In this document: positions 26,579 to 35,916 of the stretch, in pieces
How the letters are laid out: each line of letters starts with the position of its first letter
How positions within the stretch are numbered: the first letter of the stretch is position 1
Source: Eubacteriales bacterium
GTDB taxonomy: Bacteria > Bacillota > Clostridia > Lachnospirales > Lachnospiraceae
Assembly: GCA_030526265.1 (NCBI GenBank)
Contig: JAUNDE010000006.1
Location: 16,887-80,886 of the forward strand
Reading direction: 5' to 3'
Length of the DNA stretch: 64,000 nt
Notes under the pieces: model-generated
Seen by the model: only the letters and a program-made list of their open reading frames with translations
Database searches by the model: none
What the model was told of the DNA's origin: nothing
Translations under genes and position numbers: made by a program

Positions 26579-27592
26579 ATGAATGGATCCGATGTGAACC
26601 AGCATTTTCACACGATAAAAAAAGAAAAGACAGACAACAAGAGAGAATATCTATTTGATAATTATAAAGTGCTCCTGATCCTTATGGTCGTTATGGGGCA
26701 CTTTATTGAGCCATGTACAGATAACAATACGTTTCTCTATGAATTGAAATGGATCATTTTCTCAGTGCACATGCCGGCTTTTGTCTTTGTGTCCGGTTAT
26801 TTTTCGAAAAAAGATCCTTCTATGAAGAAGCTGGTCAAGGGACTGGTGATCCCATATTTTGTATATGAGATCATCTACTATCTGCTGTATACGTTTGTGC
26901 TTCATAAGAGTACAGGACTCTATTTTGCGAGACCGAAATTCTCGCTCTGGTATCTGATGGCACTTTTTGTATGGAAGCTTGCGACTCCATATGTGAAGAA
27001 GATTCCGTTTTATTTGATGATATCGATCGGAATGGGATTGATCGTGGGATTGTTTGATATCGGAAATTTTCTTACTATACCACGGATCGTATTCTTTTTC
27101 CCGTTTTTCCTTGCGGGTACCGAATTTGACAGTTCCATTATCATACAGCTGCGTGACAGATTTCGCTCGGCTGCAGCTTTTGCGATCCTCACTGCGATGG
27201 TCACGTGGCTTTTTGTGGATAACCGGCATCATAATCTGTCGGTGAAGGTGTTTTATGGAAGACAGTCGTATGATGAGATCGGGCTGGATGCGATCGACGG
27301 AATACTGATCCGGTGTGCCTGCTATCTGATCTCATTTATTTTGATTTATTTGCTGATGTTTATTGTCCCGGCGAAGAAAAAGAGGTATTCTTACCTTGGG
27401 CAGAGAACAATGCCGGTTTATATTTTTCATGGGATGATCTACAGCTGTCTCGAGTATGGTACATCGATACTTCAGAAAGTTGAGAGTGCGCAGGAAAGTG
27501 CTGTTTTGCTTACGGCATGCGTGGCGCTTGTCTGGGTTCTCGGGCAGAAGCCGTTCTTCGAACTGACGAACAGGATCTCCAACCTGATATAA
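26579..27592 (+). CDS. Membrane acyltransferase, acyltransferase 3 family
   Basis: A 337-residue membrane protein with about ten hydrophobic segments. After a charged N terminus, YLFDNYKVLLILMVVMGHFIEP carries the catalytic-type histidine of the family, and FSVHMPAFVFVSGYFSKK is the second signature. Family members O-acetylate cell surface glycans or exopolysaccharide. The gene lies 28 bases before trkH but functions look unrelated. The 160-base gap upstream contains only a weak ATATCC/GGATAT hairpin and no gene. Confidence 0.85.
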   Translation: MNGSDVNQHFHTIKKEKTDNKREYLFDNYKVLLILMVVMGHFIEPCTDNNTFLYELKWIIFSVHMPAFVFVSGYFSKKDPSMKKLVKGLVIPYFVYEIIYYLLYTFVLHKSTGLYFARPKFSLWYLMALFVWKLATPYVKKIPFYLMISIGMGLIVGLFDIGNFLTIPRIVFFFPFFLAGTEFDSSIIIQLRDRFRSAAAFAILTAMVTWLFVDNRHHNLSVKVFYGRQSYDEIGLDAIDGILIRCACYLISFILIYLLMFIVPAKKKRYSYLGQRTMPVYIFHGMIYSCLEYGTSILQKVESAQESAVLLTACVALVWVLGQKPFFELTNRISNLI

Positions 27593-27620
27593 AACTGAGT
27601 AATGTGAGGATTTCACGGAT

Positions 27621-28958
27621 ATGAATATTACGATATCGGATATAAAGAAAAAAATGAATCCGTTCCGGATCATTGTGTGTGGCTTTGCCGGTGTGATACT
27701 GGTAGGGGCACTGCTTTTGATGCTTCCTGTGTCGTCTGCTTCCGGAGAAGCGACACCATTTATTGATTCCTTATTTACTTCGACAACGTCTGTGTGCGTG
27801 ACAGGACTTGTCGTTCGGGACACAGGCACTTACTGGTCTGTATTTGGTCAGTTTATTATTCTCATTCTGATTCAGATCGGTGGACTGGGAGTTGTCACAG
27901 TCGCGGTATTTCTGGCACTGCTTTCCAAACGTAAGATCGGGCTTTACCAGAGAAACATCATACAGGAGGCGGTTGCGGCGCCTCATATCGGAGGAATCGT
28001 AAAGCTGACAAATTTCATTCTGAAGTCGACGTTTGTGATCGAGCTTCTCGGAGCACTATTGCTTCTGACCGTATTTGGAAAGGAATTTGGTCCCGGAAAA
28101 GGGATCTGGATGTCTGTTTTCCATTCGATTTCTGCATTCTGTAACGCTGGTCTTGATCTGATGGGAACGTATGAGCCATATGGTTCGCTTACGAGATATA
28201 TTGATCATCCGTTCATTAACCTTGTGATCATAAGCCTGATCATCATCGGAGGAATCGGATTTTTGACATGGGATGATATCTGTGTACATAAGTTTTCGTT
28301 TAAAAGGTACAGGATGCAAAGTAAAGTGATTCTGTGCACGACGGCTCTTCTGATCGTGTTCCCGGCAGTCTTCTTTTTCTTTTTTGAATTCGGGGATATG
28401 CCGATGAGACAGCGCATCTTAAGTTCCCTGTTTCAGGCGGTCACACCGAGAACAGCCGGTTTTAATACCGCAGATCTGACGGCGATGTCAGAAGCCGGAC
28501 AGCTGGTCACGATTTTTCTGATGATGATCGGAGGATCTCCGGGATCTACCGCCGGAGGTATGAAGACTACGACATTTGCCGTTCTGGTCGGATGTGCAGT
28601 CGCCGTCTTTCGAAGAAGAGACAGCGTGCAGTTTTTTGGACGAAGGATCTGCGAGGACGTGATCCTTACGGTAGCAACATTATTATTCATTTACACGTCA
28701 CTGCCTGTGACGGGCGCGGTTATCATCAGCATGGTTGAGGGATTACCGATGATGGCATGCCTGTTCGAGACAGTGTCGGCAATGGCGACGGTAGGACTTT
28801 CGCTTGGCATTACGCCGGGACTGTCACTTGTCTCCAAGATCATTTTGATCATACTGATGTTTTTCGGAAGAGTGGGCGGACTGACGATCATTTATGCCGC
28901 TGCAGGAGGAAGAACACATATGGGAAGATTGCCGCAGGATAAAATCACAGTTGGATAG
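27621..28958 (+). CDS. trkH: TrkH/KtrB-type potassium uptake membrane subunit
   Basis: A 445-residue membrane protein with four M1-P-M2 repeats. Pore-loop glycines are visible at STTSVCVTGL, AFCNAGLDL, TPRTAGFNT and SAMATVGLSLG, one per repeat. The GGSPGSTAGGMKTTTFAVL segment is typical of TrkH/KtrB. It partners with the RCK protein encoded 11 bases downstream to import K+ (with Na+ or H+). Confidence 0.92.
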   Translation: MNITISDIKKKMNPFRIIVCGFAGVILVGALLLMLPVSSASGEATPFIDSLFTSTTSVCVTGLVVRDTGTYWSVFGQFIILILIQIGGLGVVTVAVFLALLSKRKIGLYQRNIIQEAVAAPHIGGIVKLTNFILKSTFVIELLGALLLLTVFGKEFGPGKGIWMSVFHSISAFCNAGLDLMGTYEPYGSLTRYIDHPFINLVIISLIIIGGIGFLTWDDICVHKFSFKRYRMQSKVILCTTALLIVFPAVFFFFFEFGDMPMRQRILSSLFQAVTPRTAGFNTADLTAMSEAGQLVTIFLMMIGGSPGSTAGGMKTTTFAVLVGCAVAVFRRRDSVQFFGRRICEDVILTVATLLFIYTSLPVTGAVIISMVEGLPMMACLFETVSAMATVGLSLGITPGLSLVSKIILIILMFFGRVGGLTIIYAAAGGRTHMGRLPQDKITVG

Positions 28959-28969
28959 GAGCGAAAAAA

Positions 28970-29617
28970 ATGAAAACAGTATTATTGATCGGACTTGGAA
29001 AATTCGGCAAATTTATTGCAAAGGAATTGCAGAAGATTGGTCATGAGGTCATGGCGATCGATGAAAATGAGGAAAAAGTCAACGATGTGATGGAGTACGT
29101 AACGAGCGCTCAGATCGGAGACTGTACGAAAGAAGAGTTTCTGAGAACCATTGGCGTCCGTAATTTTGATGTGTGCTTTGTCACGATCAGCGAGGATTTC
29201 CAGAGCTCTTTGGAGACGACACTGCTTTTGAAGGAAATGGGTGCAAAAATGGTTGTGTCCAGAGCGGAGCGTGACGGACAGGAAAAGCTCCTGCTTCGGA
29301 ATGGAGCGGACAAAGTCATTTATCCGGAGAAACAGCTTGCCAAATGGTCTGCGATACGGTACACGTCGGATCATATCCTGGACTATATTTCTCTGGATGA
29401 TGAACATGCGATCTTTGAGGTGGATGTGCCGGAAAAATGGGCAGGAAGGACCGTCGGTCAGATCGATATCCGAAAAATGTATGGAATCAATATCATGGGA
29501 GTGAAAAAGGGGAATAATCTGAACCTTTCTGTCACTCCGGATACACTGCTTGACGATGATGATATTATTCTCGTTCTTGGAAAATATAAAAATCTTCAGA
29601 AATGCTTTAAAATATGA
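28970..29617 (+). CDS. trkA: TrkA/KtrA-type potassium uptake regulatory subunit
   Basis: A 215-residue cytosolic RCK protein. The N-terminal Rossmann domain has GLGKFGKFIAKEL (nucleotide-binding GxGxxG) with the acidic residue at the end of the second strand (AIDENEEKV); the C-terminal TrkA_C domain covers about residues 135-215. It gates the TrkH channel in response to a nucleotide ligand. One RCK unit, as in KtrA, rather than the double unit of E. coli TrkA. Confidence 0.93.
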   Translation: MKTVLLIGLGKFGKFIAKELQKIGHEVMAIDENEEKVNDVMEYVTSAQIGDCTKEEFLRTIGVRNFDVCFVTISEDFQSSLETTLLLKEMGAKMVVSRAERDGQEKLLLRNGADKVIYPEKQLAKWSAIRYTSDHILDYISLDDEHAIFEVDVPEKWAGRTVGQIDIRKMYGINIMGVKKGNNLNLSVTPDTLLDDDDIILVLGKYKNLQKCFKI

Positions 29618-29672
29618 TCTGAAACAGAAGTTATCAGAGGTAAATGAAGAAAATGGAATCTCCAAAATTTTC

Positions 29673-29701
29673 TTGTAAATAATAGGAATCAGTACTATTA
29701 T
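29673..29701 (+). promoter_or_regulatory. Sigma-A type promoter of the flavoredoxin-rubredoxin gene
   Basis: TTGTAA (29673-29678), 17-base spacer, TATTAT (29696-29701), 47 bases before the ATG at 29749. Confidence 0.68.
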
Positions 29702-29748
29702 AGAAATATAGATTTGCGTATACAGCAAAGGGAAAAGGAGTCGGACAA

Positions 29749-30369
29749 ATGGATAAAAAAGCATTATATCAACTGAGTTACGGAGTATTTATGCTGTCAA
29801 CAAAGACAGCGGATAAGGCGAATGGATGTATCACGAATACATGTATTCAGGTGGCAAATTCTCCTGAGCGTGTGGCTATATCAGTATTGAACACCAATTA
29901 TACGTGTGATCTGATCAAAGAGAGCGGCATTTTCACAGTCAGTCTGCTGGATGAGACATGTACATTCGAGACGATCAAGCATTTCGGATTCCAGTCAGGA
30001 AGAAATGTGAATAAATTTGAGAGCATGACACTTCCGGAAGACATCAACGGAGTTCCGTATCTTGGATGGCAGACATGTGCAGTGATCAGCTGCAAAGTAG
30101 TTGAGAGCTATGAACTTGGAAGCCATACATTATTTATCGCTGAAATTCAGGATGCCAAACGGTTAAATGATCATGCACCTCTTACTTATGCGGATTATCA
30201 GAATCGTGTGAAACCAAAACCGCAGCAGGTAAAGAACGACAGAGAGATCGTAGGATGGAGATGTAAGATCTGTAAATATGTGTATGAAGGCAGCGAACTG
30301 CCGGCTGATTTCACATGTCCGCTCTGTGGTCATGACAAAGATGATTTCGAACCAATCTACAAAGATTAA
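29749..30369 (+). CDS. hrb: High-molecular-weight rubredoxin (flavin reductase domain plus rubredoxin)
   Basis: A 206-residue fusion. Residues 1-150 form a flavin reductase/flavoredoxin domain that binds FMN (TKTADKANGCITNTCIQV, SVLNTNYTCDLIKESG). Residues about 160-206 form a rubredoxin with the iron ligands in CKICKYVY and CPLCGHDK. Hrb proteins of anaerobes pass electrons from NADH-linked donors to flavodiiron proteins for oxygen or NO reduction. No flavodiiron gene is in this window. Stand-alone transcript with its own promoter and terminator. Confidence 0.93.
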   Translation: MDKKALYQLSYGVFMLSTKTADKANGCITNTCIQVANSPERVAISVLNTNYTCDLIKESGIFTVSLLDETCTFETIKHFGFQSGRNVNKFESMTLPEDINGVPYLGWQTCAVISCKVVESYELGSHTLFIAEIQDAKRLNDHAPLTYADYQNRVKPKPQQVKNDREIVGWRCKICKYVYEGSELPADFTCPLCGHDKDDFEPIYKD

Positions 30370-30383
30370 ATATATGAGAACCA

Positions 30384-30414
30384 GGGGATTTCACAGATGT
30401 GGAATCCCTTTTTG
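30384..30414 (+). terminator. Intrinsic terminator after hrb
   Basis: An 11-bp stem GGGATTTCACA / TGTGGAATCCC (one G-T pair), 2-base loop plus T tract. Confidence 0.78.
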
Positions 30415-30549
30415 TTGATTATTCATACTATATGCTGTAATCGGCTGAGCGCTGATACCTGTCAAGAATTCACTTTATTAATCCCTGATTTTATATTATA
30501 ATATATTAGTACGGGTAATGAGCAATAATAAGCGGAGGAGAATATTATA

Positions 30550-31362
30550 ATGCTTAAGATAAAAGATTATGTGAAGGCGGAAAGTCTCGGGCAGGCATAT
30601 GAACTGAATCAGAAAAAAGCAAATCGAATCATCGGAGGAATGCTCTGGATGAAGATGTCAGATGCGCAGATTCAGACGGCGATCGACCTTTCGGGACTCG
30701 GACTTGATCAGATAGAAGAAACAGATGAGGAGTTTTCAATTGGATGTATGACAACGCTTCGTCAGCTTGAACTGCATGAGGGGCTGAATACATATACAAA
30801 CGGTGCTGTGCGAGAGAGCGTGAGACATATTGTCGGCGTACAGTTTCGCAATCTTGCTACCATTGGCGGCAGTATTTTCGGGAGATATGGATTCTCGGAT
30901 GTACTCACGTGCTTTATGGGGCTTGATGCATATGTGGAATTGTACAAAGGCGGAATTGTAACGCTGGAGGCATTTGCGGATATGCCAAAGGACAATGATA
31001 TTCTCGTGCGCGTGATCGTGAAAAAGAAAGCGCAGAGATGCGTCTATCTGTCTCACAGAAATACAAAGACCGATTTCCCTGTGATCGCATGTATGGTGTC
31101 GCTTCAGGAAAATGCGGGGAAAGTGGTTATCGGTGCGAGGCCGGGAAAGGCGATGGCACTGCATCTGAGCGGGGAACAGATGAAAATTCTGAACAGTGCA
31201 GATGTGAGTGAAACGTGTGTGAAGAAGATTGCAGAGGAGATCTCGGCAGATGTTCCGACAGACTCGAACATCCGGGCAAGTGCACAGTACAGAAGTCATC
31301 TGATCCGCGTTCTTGTCCGCAGAGCAATCATGCAGCTTGTAAAGGAAGGAGGATGTGAGTAA
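30550..31362 (+). CDS. Molybdenum hydroxylase, FAD-binding (middle) subunit
   Basis: A 270-residue subunit of the xanthine dehydrogenase/CO dehydrogenase type. The FAD-binding signatures are ANRIIGGMLWMKM-type near residue 30 (normally GGTDL) and VRHIVGVQFRNLATIGGSIFGRYGFSD. It carries electrons from the iron-sulfur subunit to NAD+ or another acceptor. The usual second FAD loop GGTxL is altered to GGMLW. First of four overlapping genes: the next start overlaps its stop by one base. AGCGGAGGAG ribosome binding site. Confidence 0.85.
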   Translation: MLKIKDYVKAESLGQAYELNQKKANRIIGGMLWMKMSDAQIQTAIDLSGLGLDQIEETDEEFSIGCMTTLRQLELHEGLNTYTNGAVRESVRHIVGVQFRNLATIGGSIFGRYGFSDVLTCFMGLDAYVELYKGGIVTLEAFADMPKDNDILVRVIVKKKAQRCVYLSHRNTKTDFPVIACMVSLQENAGKVVIGARPGKAMALHLSGEQMKILNSADVSETCVKKIAEEISADVPTDSNIRASAQYRSHLIRVLVRRAIMQLVKEGGCE

Positions 31363-31835
31363 TGCAGATTACAATTACATTAAATGGGAAAAAGATTACC
31401 GAAGACATCCGGCCGGATCTGCTGTTGATTGATTTTGTGAGAAGCCATGGATGTTACAGTGTGAAACGCGGATGCGAGACATCGAACTGCGGACTTTGCA
31501 CGGTATTTATGGATGGGAAACCGGTTCTTTCCTGCTCTGTACTCGCGGCACGTGCGGCAGGACATCAGATTGATACGCTGGAGGGGCTTCAGGAAGAGGC
31601 GGAAGAGTTTGGCGCATTTATTGCAGATCAGGGAGCGGAACAGTGCGGGTTCTGTAATCCGGGGATGGTCATGAATGCGATTGCTCTGTTTCGGGAAAAT
31701 GAAGATCCGACAGATGATGAGATAAAAGAATTTCTTGCAGGAAATCTTTGCCGTTGTTCTGGCTACGAAGGTCAGCTTCGCGGAATAAAGGAATTTCTGT
31801 CATACAGAAAGAAGAGAGGTGAATCATGCGAGTAG
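31362..31835 (+). CDS. Molybdenum hydroxylase, [2Fe-2S] (small) subunit
   Basis: A 157-residue subunit. The plant-type [2Fe-2S] site is KRGCETSNCGLCTVFMDGKPVLSC (C, C, C and a later C) and the second all-helical [2Fe-2S] site is CGFCNPGMVMNA with LCRCSGYEGQL. It relays electrons from the molybdenum site to FAD. Overlaps both neighbouring genes by a few bases. Confidence 0.93.
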   Translation: MQITITLNGKKITEDIRPDLLLIDFVRSHGCYSVKRGCETSNCGLCTVFMDGKPVLSCSVLAARAAGHQIDTLEGLQEEAEEFGAFIADQGAEQCGFCNPGMVMNAIALFRENEDPTDDEIKEFLAGNLCRCSGYEGQLRGIKEFLSYRKKRGESCE

Positions 31836-34114
31836 TAGGACAGCCAATCAGAAAGAAAGATGCGATGGCGCTTGTGACCGGTAAGCCGGTATATATGGAT
31901 GATGTTGTGTCGAAGGACAGCCTGATCATTAAGCTGATCCGAAGCCCTCATGCAAATGCACTGGTCAAAAAAGTTGATGCCTCAAGAGCTCTGAAGATTC
32001 CGGGGATCGAGGCAGTATTTACCTGGGAGGATGTGCCGGGTAACCGTTTTACCATTGCGGGACAGACATATCCGGAGCCGAGTGCATATGACCGACTGAT
32101 CCTTGATCAGCATGTGCGCTTCGTTGGAGATGCAGTGGCAATGGTAGTCGGCGCAGATGAGCAGTGCGTAGACCGTGCGATGAAGCTGGTAAAGGTTGAG
32201 TACGAAGTGCTGCCGGCGGTACTGGATTTCCATGAGGCGATGGACAACGAGATCCTTGTGCACCCGGAGGATGACTGGGAAGCGAAATGTCCGGTTGGAG
32301 CAGATAATAAAAGAAATCTTGTTGCACACGCAGAGGAAGAGCACGGTGAGATCGACAGGGTTATGTCGGAGTGTGAAGTGATTGTTGAGGAAACCTATCA
32401 CACAAAGGCAAACCAGCAGGCGATGATGGAGACATTCCGTTCTTCCGCGTACCTCGATGAATATGGAAGGCTTGTGATATTAAGTTCTACACAGATCGTA
32501 TACCATGTCCGCAGAATTATTTCCACAGCACTTGGTATCCCGAAGTCAAAGATCCGTGTAAAGAAACCGAGGATCGGCGGAGGATTTGGTGCGAAGCAGA
32601 CAGCGGTATGTGAGATGTATCCTGCGTTCGTGACATGGAAGACGGGGAAACCATCCAAGATCGTTTACAGCCGTGTGGAATCCCAGATCGCATCAAGTCC
32701 GCGTCATGAGATGGAAATGACAGTAAAGATCGGTGCGATGAAAGACGGACGCATCCGTGCGATCGATATGTATACATTGTCCAATTCGGGAGCGTACAGT
32801 GAGCACGGACCGACAACGGTAGGACTCTCCGGTCACAAATCCATTCCACTTTACAATCAGGCGGAAGCACACCGTTTCGTGTATGACGTTGTATATACAA
32901 ATGTGCTCTCAGCTGGCGCATATCGCGGATATGGCGCAACGCAGGGACTTTTCGCTGTGGAGAGTGCTGTGAACCAGCTTGCCGCAAAATTAAATATGGA
33001 CCCGGTTGAGATCCGAAGAATGAATATGCTCCGTGAGGGAGAGATCATGCCGGCGTATTACGGAGAGCCGAATAACAGCTGTACGCTTGACCGCTGTCTT
33101 GACCGTGCGGCAGAGCTGATGAACTGGAATGAGAAATATCCGTGCACAGATATGGGCAATGGAAAAGTTCGAAGCGTCGGCGTTGGAATGGCGATGCAGG
33201 GGTCTTGTATCTCAAATATAGACGTTGGTTCTGCATCACTTCGACTGAATGAGGACGGATATTATACACTGAAGATCTCGGCGGCAGATATGGGAACCGG
33301 ATGCGATACGATTCTTGCACAGATGGCAGCAGAGGTACTTGAGTGTGAGATCGATGACGTTGTCGTATATGGTGCAGATACGGATTCCACGCCGTATGAT
33401 TCTGGATCGTATGCGTCAAGTACAACGTATATCACCGGAAAGGCTGTTGAAAAAGCAGGATATGCCCTGAGAGAAAAAATTATCAAGATGGCTGCACAGA
33501 TGATGGGAGAATCAAAGGAACAGCTGGAATTCACGGGACAGGGAGTAAATAATCTGAAGACTGGAGAAATCTTAAGTCTTACGGATATCGGAACAGCTTC
33601 CATGTGCGGCAATACGATGGCGCTTGAAGTGACAGAAAGTAATACATCTCCGATCTCACCGCCGCCGTATATGGCTGGAATGGTAGAGATCGAGCTCGAC
33701 AAAGAGACCGGACATGTGGAGATCCTTGATTATGTAGCGGTTGTGGACTGTGGAACGGTGGTCAACCCGAACCTTGCCAGAGTTCAGCTCGAAGGCGGTC
33801 TTGCACAGGGAATCGGAATGACGCTTTATGAAGATATTTCATATTCAGAAAGAGGACAGCTCCTTCAGAACTCGCTGATGCAGTACAAGATCCCTACAAG
33901 AATGGATATCGGAAACATCCGCTCTGAATTCTGCCCGAGCTATGAAAAGACGGGTCCTTTCGGTGCGAAATCGATCGGAGAGCTTGTGATCAATACGCCG
34001 CTCCCGGCACTGACGCATGCGATCTACAATGCGACAGGATTGTGGTTCAGAGAACTTCCGATCACGAGTGAGAAGATTGCGATGGGACTTTTGGAGAAGG
34101 AACAGTGCGAATAA
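31826..34114 (+). CDS. Molybdenum hydroxylase, molybdopterin-binding (large) subunit
   Basis: A 762-residue catalytic subunit of the xanthine dehydrogenase family. Signatures are GGGFGAKQT (molybdopterin contact), AYRGYGATQGLFAVES (Mo-site arginine region), MQGSCISNIDVGSA, AADMGTGCDTILAQMAAE and the C-terminal GPFGAKSIGELVINTPLPAL with the catalytic-type Glu. The substrate (purine, nicotinate or other heterocycle) cannot be fixed. The selenium-rich neighbourhood raises the possibility of a selenium-dependent Mo hydroxylase, in which Se is a labile ligand and not encoded by UGA. It overlaps the small subunit by 10 bases and mocA-like gene by 10 bases. Confidence 0.92.
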   Translation: MRVVGQPIRKKDAMALVTGKPVYMDDVVSKDSLIIKLIRSPHANALVKKVDASRALKIPGIEAVFTWEDVPGNRFTIAGQTYPEPSAYDRLILDQHVRFVGDAVAMVVGADEQCVDRAMKLVKVEYEVLPAVLDFHEAMDNEILVHPEDDWEAKCPVGADNKRNLVAHAEEEHGEIDRVMSECEVIVEETYHTKANQQAMMETFRSSAYLDEYGRLVILSSTQIVYHVRRIISTALGIPKSKIRVKKPRIGGGFGAKQTAVCEMYPAFVTWKTGKPSKIVYSRVESQIASSPRHEMEMTVKIGAMKDGRIRAIDMYTLSNSGAYSEHGPTTVGLSGHKSIPLYNQAEAHRFVYDVVYTNVLSAGAYRGYGATQGLFAVESAVNQLAAKLNMDPVEIRRMNMLREGEIMPAYYGEPNNSCTLDRCLDRAAELMNWNEKYPCTDMGNGKVRSVGVGMAMQGSCISNIDVGSASLRLNEDGYYTLKISAADMGTGCDTILAQMAAEVLECEIDDVVVYGADTDSTPYDSGSYASSTTYITGKAVEKAGYALREKIIKMAAQMMGESKEQLEFTGQGVNNLKTGEILSLTDIGTASMCGNTMALEVTESNTSPISPPPYMAGMVEIELDKETGHVEILDYVAVVDCGTVVNPNLARVQLEGGLAQGIGMTLYEDISYSERGQLLQNSLMQYKIPTRMDIGNIRSEFCPSYEKTGPFGAKSIGELVINTPLPALTHAIYNATGLWFRELPITSEKIAMGLLEKEQCE

Positions 34115-34686
34115 GAATTATTTATCTGGCGGCTGGAAACAGCCGCCGGTTTGGCGAAAATAAACTGTTGTATGAGATCGACGGGAAGCAGATGTATCGT
34201 CATCTGCTGGAGAGGCTTGAGAGAATCGCCGGAAGACATCCGGAATGGGAGCTGATCGTCGTGTCGCAGTATGAGGAGATCATAGATACTTTCCCGGAAC
34301 TGTCTGTGTATTGCGAAGAAAGCGTGAAAGGTGCTTCGTTTTCCGTCAGAGCAGGTGTTCTTGCGGAAGGAAAGAACGGCGGATGCCCGGAAGCATATGC
34401 GTTCTTTGTCGCAGACCAGCCATATTTTACCGAACGTTCAGCGGAAGCATTTCTGGAATATATGGAGGAGAGACAGGCGGAGCTTGGACAGGTGGTCTGT
34501 GGAGAGCGCGTTGGGAATCCGACATGGTTTGCGAAAAAGTACAGAGAGGAGCTTCTTGATCTTTCGGGAGATAAGGGCGGTCGTGTGATTTTAAAGAGGA
34601 ATCTGGGCCGAGTGACCAGCTTTCTGATCGAAGAAGAGAAGGAACTGGAAGATATCGATTTCGTTCCGGAGCGGGAAATGTTTTGA
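34105..34686 (+). CDS. MocA-like molybdenum cofactor cytidylyltransferase (nucleotidyltransferase family)
   Basis: A 193-residue nucleotidyltransferase: YLAAGNSRRFGENKLLYEIDG (nucleotide-binding loop of the MobA/MocA fold), VADQPYFTE and GNPTWFAKKYREELLDLSGDKGGR. Related enzymes attach CMP to molybdopterin to make the MCD cofactor used by xanthine dehydrogenase-type enzymes, which fits its place directly after the large subunit gene. The start is GTG at 34105, overlapping the previous gene by 10 bases, with GGAGAAGGA upstream. Confidence 0.85.
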   Translation: MRIRIIYLAAGNSRRFGENKLLYEIDGKQMYRHLLERLERIAGRHPEWELIVVSQYEEIIDTFPELSVYCEESVKGASFSVRAGVLAEGKNGGCPEAYAFFVADQPYFTERSAEAFLEYMEERQAELGQVVCGERVGNPTWFAKKYREELLDLSGDKGGRVILKRNLGRVTSFLIEEEKELEDIDFVPEREMF

Positions 34687-34754
34687 CCGGGAAGATTTCT
34701 GAAAGATCACTTACAGGGGAATGCAAAAGAGGCAAAGAAATAAAAAAGAAGATG

Positions 34755-34789
34755 AAAAAGGATATCTCCGTGTTGGGGATATCCTTTTT
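34755..34789 (+). terminator. Intrinsic terminator after the Mo hydroxylase operon
   Basis: A 12-bp stem AAAAAGGATATC / GATATCCTTTTT with an 11-base loop. It can also act for the minus-strand methyltransferase that ends at 34852. Confidence 0.85.
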
Positions 34790-34851
34790 GATTCCGTGTT
34801 TCATTCGAATAATGTCACGATTACGACAGCGTACGTAACGGTGAAGTCGAT

Positions 34852-35721
34852 TTATTTCGTTTCCCAGCGTCCGGATGCACCGCATGGCAGTACTAATCCC
34901 GTTTTTGTCACAGGGAGGCCGATCTCCTGTGATTCCACGGTTCCGTTCCATGCTTTCAGTTCTGTGCTCAGCATGTATGTCAGAACCGCAGGCGCAAGAC
35001 CTGTTGTGTATGAGTTCACGAGGAAAAATAACGGATCATCTGACAAAACGTTTGTGCAGAGCTTGATGAAAGAATGAATGGAATCTTCAATCTTCCAGAT
35101 CTCTCCTTTTGGTCCTCTTCCGTATGAAGGAGGATCCATGATGATCGCATCGTAGTGATTTCCGCGGCGGATCTCACGCTCTACGAATTTGACACAGTCA
35201 TCGACAAGCCAGCGGATCGGAGCGTCTTTGAGCCCTGATGATACGGCGTTTTCTTTTGCCCATGCCACCATGCCTTTCGAAGCATCCACATGTGTTACCT
35301 TTGCACCGGCAGCAGCTGCGGCAAGTGTGGCGCCTCCTGTGTAGGCGAAGAGGTTCAGTACTTTGACTTCACGTCCCTGTGCTTTGGCCGCTTTAATCTT
35401 CTCGGAGAACCAGTCCCAGTTCGTTGCCTGCTCCGGGAAGAGACCCGTGTGTTTAAAACTGAACGGCTTCAAATTGAATGTAAGGTTTTTATAATGGATC
35501 TGCCACTGTTGTGGAAGATCAAAGAATTCCCATTCGCCGCCTCCTTTTTTGCTGCGGTGGTAATGTCCGTTCATGTGTTTCCATCCATATTCTTTCTTCG
35601 GGGTATCCCAGATGACCTGTGGGTCCGGCCGGACGAGAAGGTAATCGCCCCATCGCTCTAATTTTTCACCTTTGCTGCAATCTATCACTTCGTAATCTTT
35701 CCATCCATCGGCAATCCACAT
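34852..35721 (-). CDS. SAM-dependent methyltransferase, RlmI/RlmK-like
   Basis: A 289-residue class I methyltransferase. After an N-terminal DGWKDYEVIDCSKGEKLERWGDY region, the SAM site reads VLNLFAYTGGATLAAAAAGAKVTHVDASKG and the catalytic-type motif is IIMDPPSYGRGP, then SYTTGLAP. The DPPSY motif fits methylation of a nucleobase amine or carbon in rRNA. Length is shorter than RlmI because no PUA domain is present. It is convergent with the Mo operon and divergent from the orphan PrdA-like gene. GGAAGGG ribosome binding site. Confidence 0.85.
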   Translation of the reverse strand: MWIADGWKDYEVIDCSKGEKLERWGDYLLVRPDPQVIWDTPKKEYGWKHMNGHYHRSKKGGGEWEFFDLPQQWQIHYKNLTFNLKPFSFKHTGLFPEQATNWDWFSEKIKAAKAQGREVKVLNLFAYTGGATLAAAAAGAKVTHVDASKGMVAWAKENAVSSGLKDAPIRWLVDDCVKFVEREIRRGNHYDAIIMDPPSYGRGPKGEIWKIEDSIHSFIKLCTNVLSDDPLFFLVNSYTTGLAPAVLTYMLSTELKAWNGTVESQEIGLPVTKTGLVLPCGASGRWETK

Positions 35722-35849
35722 AATATATAATCCCTTCCTTAATGAAAATGATTTTGATTTCTTTTTGCTTTGTTCAGTATAGCATGTGTGAAGTTAAAAG
35801 GAAATGATTTGTTTATAGACTTTATCAATACACATATGAAAAATACAAA

Positions 35850-35879
35850 TTGGAATTTTTTCTGAGATAAATTTATAAT
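35850..35879 (+). promoter_or_regulatory. Sigma-A type promoter of the orphan PrdA-like gene
   Basis: TTGGAA (35850-35855), 18-base spacer, TATAAT (35874-35879), 37 bases before the ATG at 35917. Confidence 0.68.
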
Positions 35880-35916
35880 AAAAATATTGAATGAATAAAA
35901 GAAGGAGGTAATAGTT